This document shows, piece after piece, positions 14,164 to 22,227 of a DNA stretch of 22,374 nucleotides. The first letter of the stretch is position 1; each line of letters opens with the position of its first letter. The position numbers were made by a program, and so were the translations under genes. Origin of the DNA: Paludibacteraceae bacterium (lineage in GTDB: Bacteria > Bacteroidota > Bacteroidia > Bacteroidales > Paludibacteraceae); assembly GCA_016302585.1 (NCBI GenBank), contig JAEDNI010000027.1, positions 1 through 22,374 on the forward strand, read 5' to 3'. The notes beneath the pieces are model-generated. The model searched no databases, was not told the origin of the DNA, and saw nothing but the letters and a program-made list of their open reading frames with translations.

Positions 14164-15921
14164 ATGGTTTTACTGCGTAAAACATTATATGTTGTTTTTG
14201 CGGCGATGCTGCTGGCGAGTTGTGCTAACAGGGGCATCGGTCCGCAAGGGGGTCCAAAAGACTCCATCCCTCCTGTTCCCTTGAAGTCGGAGCCGGAGAT
14301 AGGTGTGCTGGAATGGAAAGGAAAATGCATCGAGGTGACCTTCGATGAGTATATCCAACTCGATAATATCGCGGCGAATATGATGATGTCGCCGCCTCAA
14401 CAGAATCCACCGGACGTCAAAGCGCGCGGTAAACGACTGATTATACAGTTTCAGGACTCGCTGCGCGATAGCACAACCTATACGATTGATTTCGGAGACG
14501 CGGTGTGTGACTTCCACGAGAAAGTGCCGCTACACGGCTATACGTTTTATTTCTCTACCTGGTCGGAGATAGATACCCTGGAGACGATGGGCTTTGTCTA
14601 TGATGCCGAGACGCTCAACCCGTTGTCGGGTATCACCGTAGGTATTCATACAGACCAATCCGATACTGCTTTTGTGAAGCATCCTTTCACGCGCATCGCC
14701 AAGACTGACTCGGTCGGTTTCTTCCGCATTGGCAATGTGCATGCAGGTACATATCGTTTGTATGCTGTGGAGGATATCAGCCGTGACTATCGATTAACGG
14801 TGGGTGAGGCATTGGCTTTCACGCAAGAACCGATATCTGTCTATCCGGTAGTTCGCGATACCACGGATACAGTACCTTATGTCGGACCGCTCTCAACACT
14901 CTTCCTTTTTAAGGAACAGCAGCAGAAACTCTATCTGCAGCGTACCTTGCGCGATGAGCAACATAGGGTAGTGCTCCTCTTCTCTTCGGCTCCGGACAGC
15001 CTGCCTTCTATTCGTCCGTTAATAGACACGCTGCATCATCATGTGCAGTATTCCACCAAGGGTGATACGGTGACGATATGGCTGACGGATAGCACGTCCA
15101 TCGGCATAGACTCTCTGTTCTTTGCCGCCCGTTATCGTCAGACGGATTCATTGAATCACCTCGAGTGGTGCACTGATACACTGCGTGCTATATGGCGAGC
15201 TCCCAAAATGACGGCGAAGATGCAAGAGGCACAGGATCGTAAGAACCGCAATAGAAGATTGGAACTGAAATGCAATGCGCGCAAAGACTTTGAGGTATAT
15301 GATACCCTGCAATTGGTATGCACGACCCCTTTGCGCGACATTGATACCACAGCTATCGCTATCTACGAGCGGGTAGATACCACTCGAAAGAGTGTTCGTT
15401 TTACGTTTGCTCCGTATGATTCGCTAACAATGCACCTGCGTTTCATCGCGCCACTTGAACCGACCAAAGAATATGAGCTGCACTTGGATAGCGGGGCGCT
15501 GCATGATGTCTATGGTATCACTCATGTTGATGCCAACTACGCGCTGCAGGTGAAGGCCAATTCCGATTACGCGACGCTGAATGTGAAGATCACTCCCTTT
15601 GACCCGAAAGCCCGCATACAAGTGCTCAATAATAAAGATAAGGTGCTGCGAGAACTGCCGGCTTCTGAAGAGGGTGCTTTCTTTGAGTACCTCAAGGCGG
15701 ACACCTATTATCTGCGCCTGTACATCGATAGTGATGGGGATGGAAAATGGACCACCGGTTCTTGGGAAGAGCATCGGCAGCCCGAAGAAGTGTATTATTT
15801 TCCGGGGAAGGTACAAACAAAGTCTAACTGGGACTTTGAGGAAGTATGGGATTATACGGCCAAACCGCGTATGGAGGCTAAACCCAAAGAGTTGATTAAG
15901 ACTTCTTCGAAGAAGAAATGA
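14164..15921 (+). CDS. Lipoprotein with N-terminal Big_5 (Ig-like) domain
   Basis: A 585-residue exported lipoprotein: signal peptide 1-19 and lipobox LLASC with Cys20, followed by ANRGIGPQGGPKDSIPP, the typical opening of Bacteroidota proteins with a Big_5-type Ig-like domain. Residues of about 40-130 match that domain (EVTFDEYIQLDNI, GKRLIIQF, LRDSTTYTIDFGDAV). Then comes a carboxypeptidase-like beta-sandwich segment (about 140-195, GFVYDAETLNPLSGITVGI). The rest is beta-rich with repeated strand patterns, including DSDGDGKWTTG (about 520-530), which is calcium-loop-like. The C-terminus is lysine-rich. Presumed outer-membrane or periplasmic; the function of the family is unknown. One base separates it from the deacetylase gene and one from pnuC, suggesting an operon. 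Confidence 0.88.
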   Translation: MVLLRKTLYVVFAAMLLASCANRGIGPQGGPKDSIPPVPLKSEPEIGVLEWKGKCIEVTFDEYIQLDNIAANMMMSPPQQNPPDVKARGKRLIIQFQDSLRDSTTYTIDFGDAVCDFHEKVPLHGYTFYFSTWSEIDTLETMGFVYDAETLNPLSGITVGIHTDQSDTAFVKHPFTRIAKTDSVGFFRIGNVHAGTYRLYAVEDISRDYRLTVGEALAFTQEPISVYPVVRDTTDTVPYVGPLSTLFLFKEQQQKLYLQRTLRDEQHRVVLLFSSAPDSLPSIRPLIDTLHHHVQYSTKGDTVTIWLTDSTSIGIDSLFFAARYRQTDSLNHLEWCTDTLRAIWRAPKMTAKMQEAQDRKNRNRRLELKCNARKDFEVYDTLQLVCTTPLRDIDTTAIAIYERVDTTRKSVRFTFAPYDSLTMHLRFIAPLEPTKEYELHLDSGALHDVYGITHVDANYALQVKANSDYATLNVKITPFDPKARIQVLNNKDKVLRELPASEEGAFFEYLKADTYYLRLYIDSDGDGKWTTGSWEEHRQPEEVYYFPGKVQTKSNWDFEEVWDYTAKPRMEAKPKELIKTSSKKK

Positions 15922-15922
15922 T

Positions 15923-16588
15923 ATGAAGCAGCGGGTCTTTGATTATAGCTTTCTGGCCATCGGTCTTTTGGTGCAGGTAATCACGTTTTGGATAGCGAAT
16001 CGCTATCTGACGACGACAAATCATCAGACTTGGCTGTCTCTGTTGAGCGGCTGTTTAGGAATCTGTTCCGTATGTCTGGCCTCGCAGGGAAATATCCTCA
16101 CGTACGCATTCGGCTTTGCGCAAGTAGGTACGTATATGATTCTGGTCATCGCGAATCGTCTCTTGGGCCAGGTCGCTCTTAATGTCTTCTATCTCATCAC
16201 GATGATATACGGTGTGTATGTCTGGCGTCAACGCCTGCACGAGAACTCTCGCACCGTCACACCGCGACGTTTATCGCTCCGTATGATCATTCTCATCGGA
16301 GTAGCTATGCTCCTTTTCTCAGCCTTAGCCGGGTGGGGGTTAAGCACATGGATCGGCAATCCACAACCGTACTTGGATGCATTTACATCAATACCTGCAC
16401 TGGTAGCGCAGGTATTGATGATTCTTGCTTTCCGGGAGCACTGGTTTATATGGCTCGCGGTAGATATATTAAATGTGATTCTCTGGCTGCGGGTAGGGGA
16501 CTATTGCATGGCCGCGCAGTACATCTTCTGGTGCGCTAACTGCATCTACGGTCTGAACCGCTGGAATTCTATCGCTTCGGAGGCCTAA
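15923..16588 (+). CDS. pnuC: PnuC-type nicotinamide riboside transporter
   Basis: A 221-residue multi-helix membrane protein. LTYAFGFAQVGTYMILVIANRLLGQVALNVFYLITMIYGVYVWRQR, spread over residues about 60-105, carries the PnuC signature (Tyr/Phe-rich helices, FYxxxxxYGxxxW). PnuC proteins facilitate uptake of nicotinamide riboside, or thiamine in PnuT, down the gradient; the following pocket residues do not settle which. No riboswitch is visible upstream because the gene starts one base after the lipoprotein stop. It ends seven bases from the convergent DUF4837 gene. The sugar and vitamin import roles of this operon are plausible but its unity is inferred from spacing alone. Confidence 0.88.
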   Translation: MKQRVFDYSFLAIGLLVQVITFWIANRYLTTTNHQTWLSLLSGCLGICSVCLASQGNILTYAFGFAQVGTYMILVIANRLLGQVALNVFYLITMIYGVYVWRQRLHENSRTVTPRRLSLRMIILIGVAMLLFSALAGWGLSTWIGNPQPYLDAFTSIPALVAQVLMILAFREHWFIWLAVDILNVILWLRVGDYCMAAQYIFWCANCIYGLNRWNSIASEA

Positions 16589-16608
16589 TCGCTTCTTATT
16601 TGCCTCCA
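16574..16608. terminator. Weak shared hairpin between convergent genes
   Basis: GGAGGC near the pnuC end pairs with GCCTCC inside the DUF4837 end, across the seven-base gap. It has no T-run, so it is at best a weak bidirectional stop. Confidence 0.3.
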
Positions 16609-17618
16609 GCCGCTGTCTGCTCATTCGGCATCTTCAGCGAATAGAGAATAGCTTCGATTTGTCGTAAGGCATTCCGTTTCTTTTGGCCCGCCGCATAAAG
16701 GAAGGCTTCCGCTCTCACCACTCGTCCGTTCACTTGATCCAAACGGGTGAGACTGACGAACGGACCACCCATTGCTTCACCGTCCAGTATCTTCCAAAGC
16801 CCCCTGGTCTCCACGGCATAAAAACCTCCTACGCTGTCGCGCAAAGCTGCTACACTGCGGGAAACAGGCGGGAAATGTTTGAATTCTGTACCCATATGAC
16901 TACCCGGCACTTGGGCTGTGATTAACTTTCCAAACACCGCATCACGCGTAGCAATAATAGAGGCATTACTGAATTGCTCTTGCGACGTGTACGGATAGCT
17001 GTACACCACGATATCTTTGCGCATCGGGCCTTTGTTGTTGCAGCACCATACTACATCCACCGAGTCTATCTGCTCATTTTTGATGAGGATAAAATCTTCC
17101 GGAACAAGCAGGTCATAACCCTGTTTCTTCAAGGCCATACGCACTTCTTTATTGGTGCTTACCCGATAAAATTGCACTTGACGCGCCAATTCTTCCCGAA
17201 CAAACCAATCGCGTATCATCTCACCGTGATCTTTCCAATAATTCAAAAACTGCTCCTCATTCGGCGCCTGAATCCGGATATACGCTTGCGGTTTAGACCA
17301 CATATTGCGGGAGTTGAGCACCTTAATCTGGGTGTATTTCTGCGGATTGATATCGATATAGAGAATATTTCGGGTGGCTTTCAGCAGGTCGTCAAACTGA
17401 CTGGCCGGCACATGCGAAACCGTAAAATAAGGCTCCATCTGGGGTAAACCGTACATGTCACCGCCCATCGTCTCACACACCGCGGCTTTCACCGAGGCAT
17501 CGCTGACAATAAGACACTCATAGATACTACCGGTCGCAGAAGTAAGCAGACGCTCACCCGAATTACTGCAACCCAACAGCGTGAGGGCTGCTAAAATGAA
17601 AAGGCTGATTTTTTTCAT
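16596..17618 (-). CDS. DUF4837 lipoprotein
   Basis: A 340-residue Bacteroidota-specific lipoprotein: signal peptide MKKISLFILAALTLLG followed by lipobox Cys17. The body matches DUF4837 from memory of the family's arrangement, including PYFTVSHV, ILYIDINP, WSKPQAYIRIQAP, NYWKDHGEMIRDWFVREEL, DFILIKNE, KDIVVYSYPY, and RGLWKILDGEAMGGPFVSLTR near the C-terminus. Function unknown. The ATG at 17618 lies about 19 bases below a good minus-strand promoter. The gene is monocistronic, convergent with pnuC and divergent from the AraC-type regulator, a layout that makes it a natural, but unproven, target of that regulator. Confidence 0.9.
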   Translation of the reverse strand: MKKISLFILAALTLLGCSNSGERLLTSATGSIYECLIVSDASVKAAVCETMGGDMYGLPQMEPYFTVSHVPASQFDDLLKATRNILYIDINPQKYTQIKVLNSRNMWSKPQAYIRIQAPNEEQFLNYWKDHGEMIRDWFVREELARQVQFYRVSTNKEVRMALKKQGYDLLVPEDFILIKNEQIDSVDVVWCCNNKGPMRKDIVVYSYPYTSQEQFSNASIIATRDAVFGKLITAQVPGSHMGTEFKHFPPVSRSVAALRDSVGGFYAVETRGLWKILDGEAMGGPFVSLTRLDQVNGRVVRAEAFLYAAGQKKRNALRQIEAILYSLKMPNEQTAAGGK

Positions 17619-17637
17619 TGCAATAAGATTTTCGCTG

Positions 17638-17670
17638 CAAAATTACAATAAATTTCTTAAATTAGCAAAA
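17638..17670 (-). promoter_or_regulatory. Promoter of the DUF4837 gene
   Basis: On the minus strand TAATTTTG (-7, plus-strand 17645 to 17638) follows TTTTGC (-33, 17670 to 17665) with 19 bases between. The divergent AraC promoter is only a few bases away, so one bound protein could affect both. Confidence 0.75.
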
Positions 17671-17684
17671 AAGTCCTCAAGAAA

Positions 17685-17716
17685 TTTGTATATTTCCCAA
17701 AAAAGTAGTAATTTTG
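17685..17716 (+). promoter_or_regulatory. Promoter of the AraC-type regulator
   Basis: TTTG (17685-17688) and TAATTTTG (17709-17716) are separated by 20 bases. The start codon is 33 bases after the -7 box. Confidence 0.7.
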
Positions 17717-17749
17717 CACAATGATTTGACCATCTGATACTTCCTTAGT

Positions 17750-18649
17750 ATGATTTTATTCACAGATTTTATCTTCCTTACAGACGAGAAGGAGGGCTTT
17801 CGTATCTGTCGGGAGACGCGTACTACGTCTACTGCTACGATGACCGTTCTATATGTTGAAAAAGGATATATGGATGTCTATTTCCATGAGAAGATGCTCC
17901 GCATTAATGCCGGAGATATGTTTGTTCGTATCCCCGACCCGGATCATAAATTAGGTCCGTATGAGTTATCGGAAGATCTGGAATTCAAGCAGATTACCGT
18001 AGGTGCGGAGATCTATGAGAAACTTATGTTCGATCACTTGCGCGTGGAGCCGAATTGGTACGCAAAGCAGGAGTATGTCAAAGCGCATCCCATCTATCCT
18101 CTGAACCCGGTAAGCAAGGAGTTTTTTCATACCTATTTCAAGTTGTTAACCTTGCAGTTGGAGGATCAGAAGACCCAATATCGCTTGCAGATTCTCAGCA
18201 TGATTGCGCGTGGTGCGACGATGGAGATGCTCAACTATTTGGATAAATTAGCTGTTATTCCAAAGTTAGGAAAGGGACGTCTGTCTGTTAATCAGAGCGA
18301 TTACACCTTCCTTGAGTTCACGCGTCTGTTGCACCAATATCCGCACGAGCGCGAGGTGCAGTGGTACGCAGAGAAACTCAAGATCACGCCGAAATACCTG
18401 TCGGAGATTTGCAAAGCACGTAGCGGTAAGTCCGCCAGTGAATGGATTGCCGAGGTGACAGTCGCGGAGTTAAGACATCTGTTGCGCGACACGACGATGC
18501 CAATTCATGAGATTGCCCGCGTGATGGAGTTCCCGAATGCCAGTTTCTTCTGCCAATACACTAAAAAACATACGGGTCTCACTCCAAATCATTTCCGAAA
18601 AGAGAAGATTACCATGCGAAGAGCGGATGTTGCGTCATCTCGCGATTAA
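17750..18649 (+). CDS. AraC-family transcriptional regulator
   Basis: A 299-residue regulator with an N-terminal cupin-like sensing domain (about 20-110; YVEKGYMDVYFHEKMLRINAGDMFVRIPD) and a C-terminal double helix-turn-helix (about 197-287). The second HTH contains PIHEIARVMEFPNASFFCQYTKKHTGLTPNHFRKE, the AraC/XylS signature. The inducer is unknown. Divergent from the DUF4837 gene with both promoters in a 131-base gap, which suggests self- or neighbour control. Its last 12 or so codons lie past the family's usual end and overlap the 3' end of glyA on the other strand by 41 bases. Confidence 0.93.
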   Translation: MILFTDFIFLTDEKEGFRICRETRTTSTATMTVLYVEKGYMDVYFHEKMLRINAGDMFVRIPDPDHKLGPYELSEDLEFKQITVGAEIYEKLMFDHLRVEPNWYAKQEYVKAHPIYPLNPVSKEFFHTYFKLLTLQLEDQKTQYRLQILSMIARGATMEMLNYLDKLAVIPKLGKGRLSVNQSDYTFLEFTRLLHQYPHEREVQWYAEKLKITPKYLSEICKARSGKSASEWIAEVTVAELRHLLRDTTMPIHEIARVMEFPNASFFCQYTKKHTGLTPNHFRKEKITMRRADVASSRD

Positions 18650-19889
18650 CTTCGGCACGAACAGAAGCAATCACAGCTTCGCTCGTCGGGTCTTGCAGCA
18701 CGCGGTCTATAAGCTCAACGATCCAGCCCATCTTGTCTTCCTTCAGACCACGCGTCGTGATAGCCGGCGTACCGAAACGCAAACCGCTCGTCTGGAAGGC
18801 ACTACGGCTGTCAAAAGGCACCATGTTCTTATTGGTCGTGATATCGGCGCTCACTAATGCCAACTCAGCTACCTTACCGGTCAACTCCGGGAATTTCGTA
18901 CGCAAATCAATCAGCATCGAGTGGTTGTCTGTTCCGCCACTGATCACTTTATATCCTTTGTCCATGAAAGCCTGAGCCATTACGGCGGCATTGATCTTCA
19001 CTTGCTTCTGATAGGTCTTGAAATCCTCCGTCAACGCCTCGCCGAAGGCAACAGCCTTAGCTGCAATCACGTGCTCCAACGGACCACCTTGAGTACCGGG
19101 GAAAACGGCCGAGTCGAGTAGGGCACTCATCTTCTTGATCTCACCCTTTGGAGTCGTCTTTCCCCAAGGATTATCGAAATCTTTGCCCATCAGAATCACA
19201 CCTCCGCGCGGACCACGAAGGGTCTTGTGCGTCGTGCTGGTAACAATATGAGCATATTTCAACGGATTGTCCAGCAATTCGGCTGCAATCAGTCCTGCCG
19301 GGTGGGCCATATCAACCATGAAGATAGCACCTATCTCATCCGCCACACGACGAATACGAGCATAATCCCATTCGCGACTATACGCACTCGCTCCCGCAAT
19401 AATAAGTTTCGGTTTATATGTACGCGCCTTCAACTCCAGATCATCATAGTTGACACGACCTGTCGCTTCGTCCAGATCATAGCCGATAGCATTAAATAGT
19501 AAACCGCTGAAATTAACGGCAGAACCGTGGCTGAGGTGACCTCCGTGGCTGAGGTTCAAGCCCATGAACGTATCTCCGGCCTTCAGACAAGCCATAAACA
19601 CCGCCATATTAGCCTGCGCTCCCGAGTGGGGCTGTACGTTCACATACTCCGCGTCATACAGCTTTTTCAGACGATCACGAGCGATATTCTCTGCAATATC
19701 CACTACCTCACAACCTCCATAATAGCGGTGTCCGGGATAGCCTTCCGCGTACTTGTTCGTCAGCACGCTGCCCATGGCTTCCATCACTTGGTCACTCACG
19801 AAGTTTTCACTTGCGATTAACTCAATTCCTTTGGTCTGACGTTCGCGTTCGCGGCGGATCACGTCAAAAATCTCAGTGTCTCGATTCAT
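18609..19889 (-). CDS. glyA: Serine hydroxymethyltransferase
   Basis: GlyA is the PLP enzyme that turns serine plus tetrahydrofolate into glycine plus 5,10-methylene-THF, the substrate of FolD (2101-2991). The 426-residue length is normal. Conserved parts: IELIASENF (22-30), NKYAEGYPGHRYYGG (45-59), VNVQPHSGAQAN (83-94), VDMAHPAGL (192-200), TSTTHKTLRGPRGG with the PLP-binding Lys222, and SGLRFGTPAITTRG near the end. The frame is open upstream, but the ATG at 19889 gives the family start and lies 19 bases after a strong promoter. Its 3' end overlaps the AraC gene's end. Confidence 0.97.
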   Translation of the reverse strand: MNRDTEIFDVIRRERERQTKGIELIASENFVSDQVMEAMGSVLTNKYAEGYPGHRYYGGCEVVDIAENIARDRLKKLYDAEYVNVQPHSGAQANMAVFMACLKAGDTFMGLNLSHGGHLSHGSAVNFSGLLFNAIGYDLDEATGRVNYDDLELKARTYKPKLIIAGASAYSREWDYARIRRVADEIGAIFMVDMAHPAGLIAAELLDNPLKYAHIVTSTTHKTLRGPRGGVILMGKDFDNPWGKTTPKGEIKKMSALLDSAVFPGTQGGPLEHVIAAKAVAFGEALTEDFKTYQKQVKINAAVMAQAFMDKGYKVISGGTDNHSMLIDLRTKFPELTGKVAELALVSADITTNKNMVPFDSRSAFQTSGLRFGTPAITTRGLKEDKMGWIVELIDRVLQDPTSEAVIASVRAEVNREMTQHPLFAW

Positions 19890-19908
19890 ATATATTAGTT
19901 TTATGGTG

Positions 19909-19941
19909 CAAAAGTACAAAAAATATATTATATATGCAAAA
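19909..19941 (-). promoter_or_regulatory. Promoter of glyA
   Basis: On the minus strand the -7 box TACTTTTG (19916 to 19909) and -33 TTTTGC (19941 to 19936) are separated by 19 bases, the ideal Bacteroidota arrangement. Back to back with the tRNA promoter. Confidence 0.85.
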
Positions 19942-19965
19942 TAATTTCAAAAAAATGCGTAAATA

Positions 19966-19997
19966 TTTGCGTATATCAAAAAAAAGCAGTACTTTTG
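19966..19997 (+). promoter_or_regulatory. Promoter of tRNA-Thr
   Basis: TTTG (19966-19969) and TACTTTTG (19990-19997) are 20 bases apart. The -33 region shares TATTTGCGTATATCAAAAA with the promoter at 7939. The tRNA begins 20 bases after the -7 box. Confidence 0.8.
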
Positions 19998-20017
19998 CAC
20001 CCGCTTTTGCACATTTT

Positions 20018-20090
<73 letters not shown>

Positions 20091-20092
20091 CT

Positions 20093-20120
20093 AAAGAAAC
20101 GTCCTTCGGGGCGTTTCTTT
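20093..20120 (+). terminator. Terminator of tRNA-Thr, copy 1
   Basis: A 12-pair stem, AAAGAAACGTCC with GGGCGTTTCTTT (one T-G pair), closed by the very stable TTCG tetraloop. It begins two bases after the tRNA. The 3' arm is T-rich and ends CGTTTCTTTC. Confidence 0.9.
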
Positions 20121-20211
20121 CACTTCCAAGGCCTCGATTCCGGGGGTTCTTAGCCCTGTTGGGGCACGATTATTGCACCGAGTGCAATGCTCGAGTCCGG
20201 GAAGTGGCTCT

Positions 20212-20239
20212 AAAGAAACGTCCTTCGGGGCGTTTCTTT
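20212..20239 (+). terminator. Terminator, copy 2
   Basis: Identical to the hairpin at 20093, carried in the second 119-bp unit. Confidence 0.85.
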
Positions 20240-20330
20240 CACTTCCAAGGCCTCGATTCCGGGGGTTCTTAGCCCTGTTGGGGCACGATTATTGCACCGA
20301 GTGCAATGCTCGAGTCCGGGAAGTGGCTCT

Positions 20331-20358
20331 AAAGAAACGTCCTTCGGGGCGTTTCTTT
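20331..20358 (+). terminator. Terminator, copy 3
   Basis: Identical to the hairpin at 20093, carried in the truncated third unit; it shields the plug promoter at 20409 from tRNA transcription. Confidence 0.85.
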
Positions 20359-20408
20359 CACTTCCAAGGCCTTCTTTTTTTTATTTCTGCAAAATTTTAA
20401 GCAAATAG

Positions 20409-20440
20409 TTTGCATAATTGGTATAATTTTTGTACTTTTG
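20409..20440 (+). promoter_or_regulatory. Promoter of the plug gene, almost without a leader
   Basis: TTTG (20409-20412) and TACTTTTG (20433-20440) are 20 bases apart. The ATG follows at 20450, so the mRNA would have only a few untranslated bases. Confidence 0.8.
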
Positions 20441-20449
20441 CAGCCGGAA

Positions 20450-21718
20450 ATGAAACGTTTGGCCTTCATAGTACTCCTTTTTGCCTGCATCTCCGGCATG
20501 CATGCCCAAACGCATACGAGGACTTTTAACGAGAATATCCGCACTCTGCGTGTGGAGCGGCAGGTGCTGCTCCTGGAAAATGGTATCGTGGATGGTTCGA
20601 ATCCCGAGAACACGCTGCATATATCGTTCGATGAAATGAGCCACGACGTCCATTTCTATACCTATACGGTGGAGATGATGAATGGTGGAATGAGCGCGAC
20701 TGCGTCGCTCAATGGTGGAATGTTGTCATCGGAGTATCTGCGGGGATTTACGACGCGGGACATTACCGATTATGAGCACTCGATCAATACCAGCCGCGAA
20801 TATACGCATTATTGGTTTGATTTTCCGAACGAGGACATGGCGCTTACCAAGAGCGGCAACTATCAGTTGACCATCTATGAAGACGGTAATCCTGATAATT
20901 GCATCGCTCAAGTACTGTTTAGCGTGGTGGAGCCGATGGTGAAGATTGATGCGCGCGTACGTACGAATACCGATAAGGAGTTTAACGGCCGCTATCAGCA
21001 AGTCGATATCGATGTCAATACTACGGCGCTCGACATCCGAGATCCGAAGGAAATACGCATCGTTGTAACGCAGAATAACCGGCTGGACAATGCGGTTTCT
21101 CTCTCGCAACCTACGTTCGTAGAACCCAACCGTCTGCGTTATATTAATCAGCAAGCACTCATCTTCGAAGCCGGCAACGAGTACCATCATTTCGATGCGT
21201 TCTCCTGTTTCTATGCCGGCTATGGTATCGACCGCGTTTATCATGAGCTGGGCGACTATAACGCCCTGCTGTTCCCCAATGAAGTAGCGAAAGGGGAGTA
21301 TATCCATGAGTTCGACTCGGATGGCCGCTTTGTAGTGAATGCCGAGCGCACGAATGACAGCGACACCGAAGCCGAATATATGTGGGTGCACTGGACGCTT
21401 CCTGTGGAGAAACCTTGGCTGGATGGAGCGCTCTATATCGGCGGTGATATCTTCGAAAATGAACTCTCCCTGCGCAATAGAATGCAGTATGATGCCGAAA
21501 CTCAATGTTATTGGCTCACAGCCCTTGTCAAACAAGGCGGCTATGATTTTCAGTTCTGGTTTGCAGGAAAAGGAACGCAAAACAAAACTACCACCCAACG
21601 TGTGGATGGTAGTTATTGGCAAACCGAAAATGAATACGCTGTATATGTTTACTGGCGTCCTTTCGGCGCGCGTTACGACCGATTGATCGGCGTTCAGATA
21701 CAAAAATCGACACTCTAA
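20450..21718 (+). CDS. Type IX secretion plug protein (DUF5103 family)
   Basis: A 422-residue exported protein; signal peptide MKRLAFIVLLFACISGMHA (1-19). The family (formerly DUF5103, now type 9 secretion plug) is associated with the SprA outer-membrane translocon, closing its pore. Family features include LHISFDEMSHDVHFYTYTVE, LSSEYLRGFTTRDI, SREYTHYWFDFP, SGNYQLTIYEDG, QPTFVEPNRLRYINQQALIFEAGNEY (split over a longer stretch), and VEKPWLDGALYIGGDI. ATG 20450 is chosen over an upstream TTG because it begins the signal peptide. Odd: the position where relatives, from memory, have HC-N/D-ADW instead reads NGGMSATASLNGGM (78-91), encoded by a repeat shared with ffh. Stop within a terminator hairpin. 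Confidence 0.88.
   Translation: MKRLAFIVLLFACISGMHAQTHTRTFNENIRTLRVERQVLLLENGIVDGSNPENTLHISFDEMSHDVHFYTYTVEMMNGGMSATASLNGGMLSSEYLRGFTTRDITDYEHSINTSREYTHYWFDFPNEDMALTKSGNYQLTIYEDGNPDNCIAQVLFSVVEPMVKIDARVRTNTDKEFNGRYQQVDIDVNTTALDIRDPKEIRIVVTQNNRLDNAVSLSQPTFVEPNRLRYINQQALIFEAGNEYHHFDAFSCFYAGYGIDRVYHELGDYNALLFPNEVAKGEYIHEFDSDGRFVVNAERTNDSDTEAEYMWVHWTLPVEKPWLDGALYIGGDIFENELSLRNRMQYDAETQCYWLTALVKQGGYDFQFWFAGKGTQNKTTTQRVDGSYWQTENEYAVYVYWRPFGARYDRLIGVQIQKSTL
20681..20722 (+). repeat. In-frame AATGGTGGAATG repeat element in the plug gene
   Basis: Two perfect AATGGTGGAATG copies (20681-20692, 20711-20722) flank AGCGCGACTGCGTCGCTC, which contains the perfect stem GCGAC-TGC-GTCGC. Reading frame and order match the ffh copy at 721-768. 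The element encodes NGGM-SATASL-NGGM. Confidence 0.8.
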
Positions 21719-21734
21719 CGCGTGCCGATTTTTT
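21702..21734 (+). terminator. Terminator of the plug gene
   Basis: AAAAATCG (21702-21709, inside the last codons) pairs with CGATTTTT, with an inner CAC/GTG extension, and ends in a T-run. The stop codon is in the loop. Confidence 0.75.
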
Positions 21735-22178
21735 AGTAGTTATTGTTCTGATTGTACTTTTCTTAGGTTCTTCTCGGGACACGGTCCCGTGATGGTCCTG
21801 TTCTAATTTTTTGCGTGCTTTTGTCTCTGCTAATACAGGCTCCAGCTCATACATCAAAGCAGATGTGAAGTATTGGTTCTCTTTGTCGTTTTGTATTGTC
21901 TCTTGGGAGCATTGCAAAAAGAACCCCGAGTTGATAAAACGCTTAAACCCACGATTACCCCCATGACCGAGCGATGACCGAGAGAAGAGCGAGAGACAAA
22001 AAAAGCACAAAATCGCCTTCTCTCTTGCATATCTCAAAAAAGTTAAATATTTGGTGTAACGTCGAGGGCACCGACACGGCATAGCCGTCCCACCTCGAAA
22101 TTACATCCGCACATTTGTGCAAATAACAAGGCTTTGCAGCACAAAATACAAATGAATTTGCATTTTCCTGCTGAAATC
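21735..22178. other. Gene-poor region with a doubtful minus-strand reading frame
   Basis: No convincing gene. A minus-strand frame is open from 22082 down to 21588 (164 codons). Part of its product (KENQYFTSALMYELEP, VLAETKARKKLEQ) looks protein-like, but the start is poor, no promoter is clear, and its end runs into the antisense of the plug gene. Also present: triloop stems CGGGAC-ACG-GTCCCG (21775-21789) and ACGGC-ATA-GCCGT (22076-22088, inside an outer CGAGG/CCTCG stem), and a tandem ATGACCGAGCG/ATGACCGAG near 21963. Confidence 0.4.
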
Positions 22179-22210
22179 CTTGTGTATTTCAAATATTTTC
22201 AGTAACTTTG
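22179..22210 (+). promoter_or_regulatory. Promoter of the gene leaving the window
   Basis: CTTG (22179-22182) and TAACTTTG (22203-22210) are 20 bases apart. The stretch between the boxes (GTATTTCAAATATTTTC) is close to that at 7943-7962. Confidence 0.7.
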
Positions 22211-22227
22211 CAGCACTTTTTAATCGA

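Noticed and set aside
20173..20400. 75-codon frame within the 119-bp repeats
   Set aside because: It reads tRNA-derived DNA and terminators; its repeated product simply reflects the tandem repeat.
20726..21703. 325-codon minus-strand frame opposite the plug gene
   Set aside because: Antisense shadow; no signal peptide, motif or promoter of its own.
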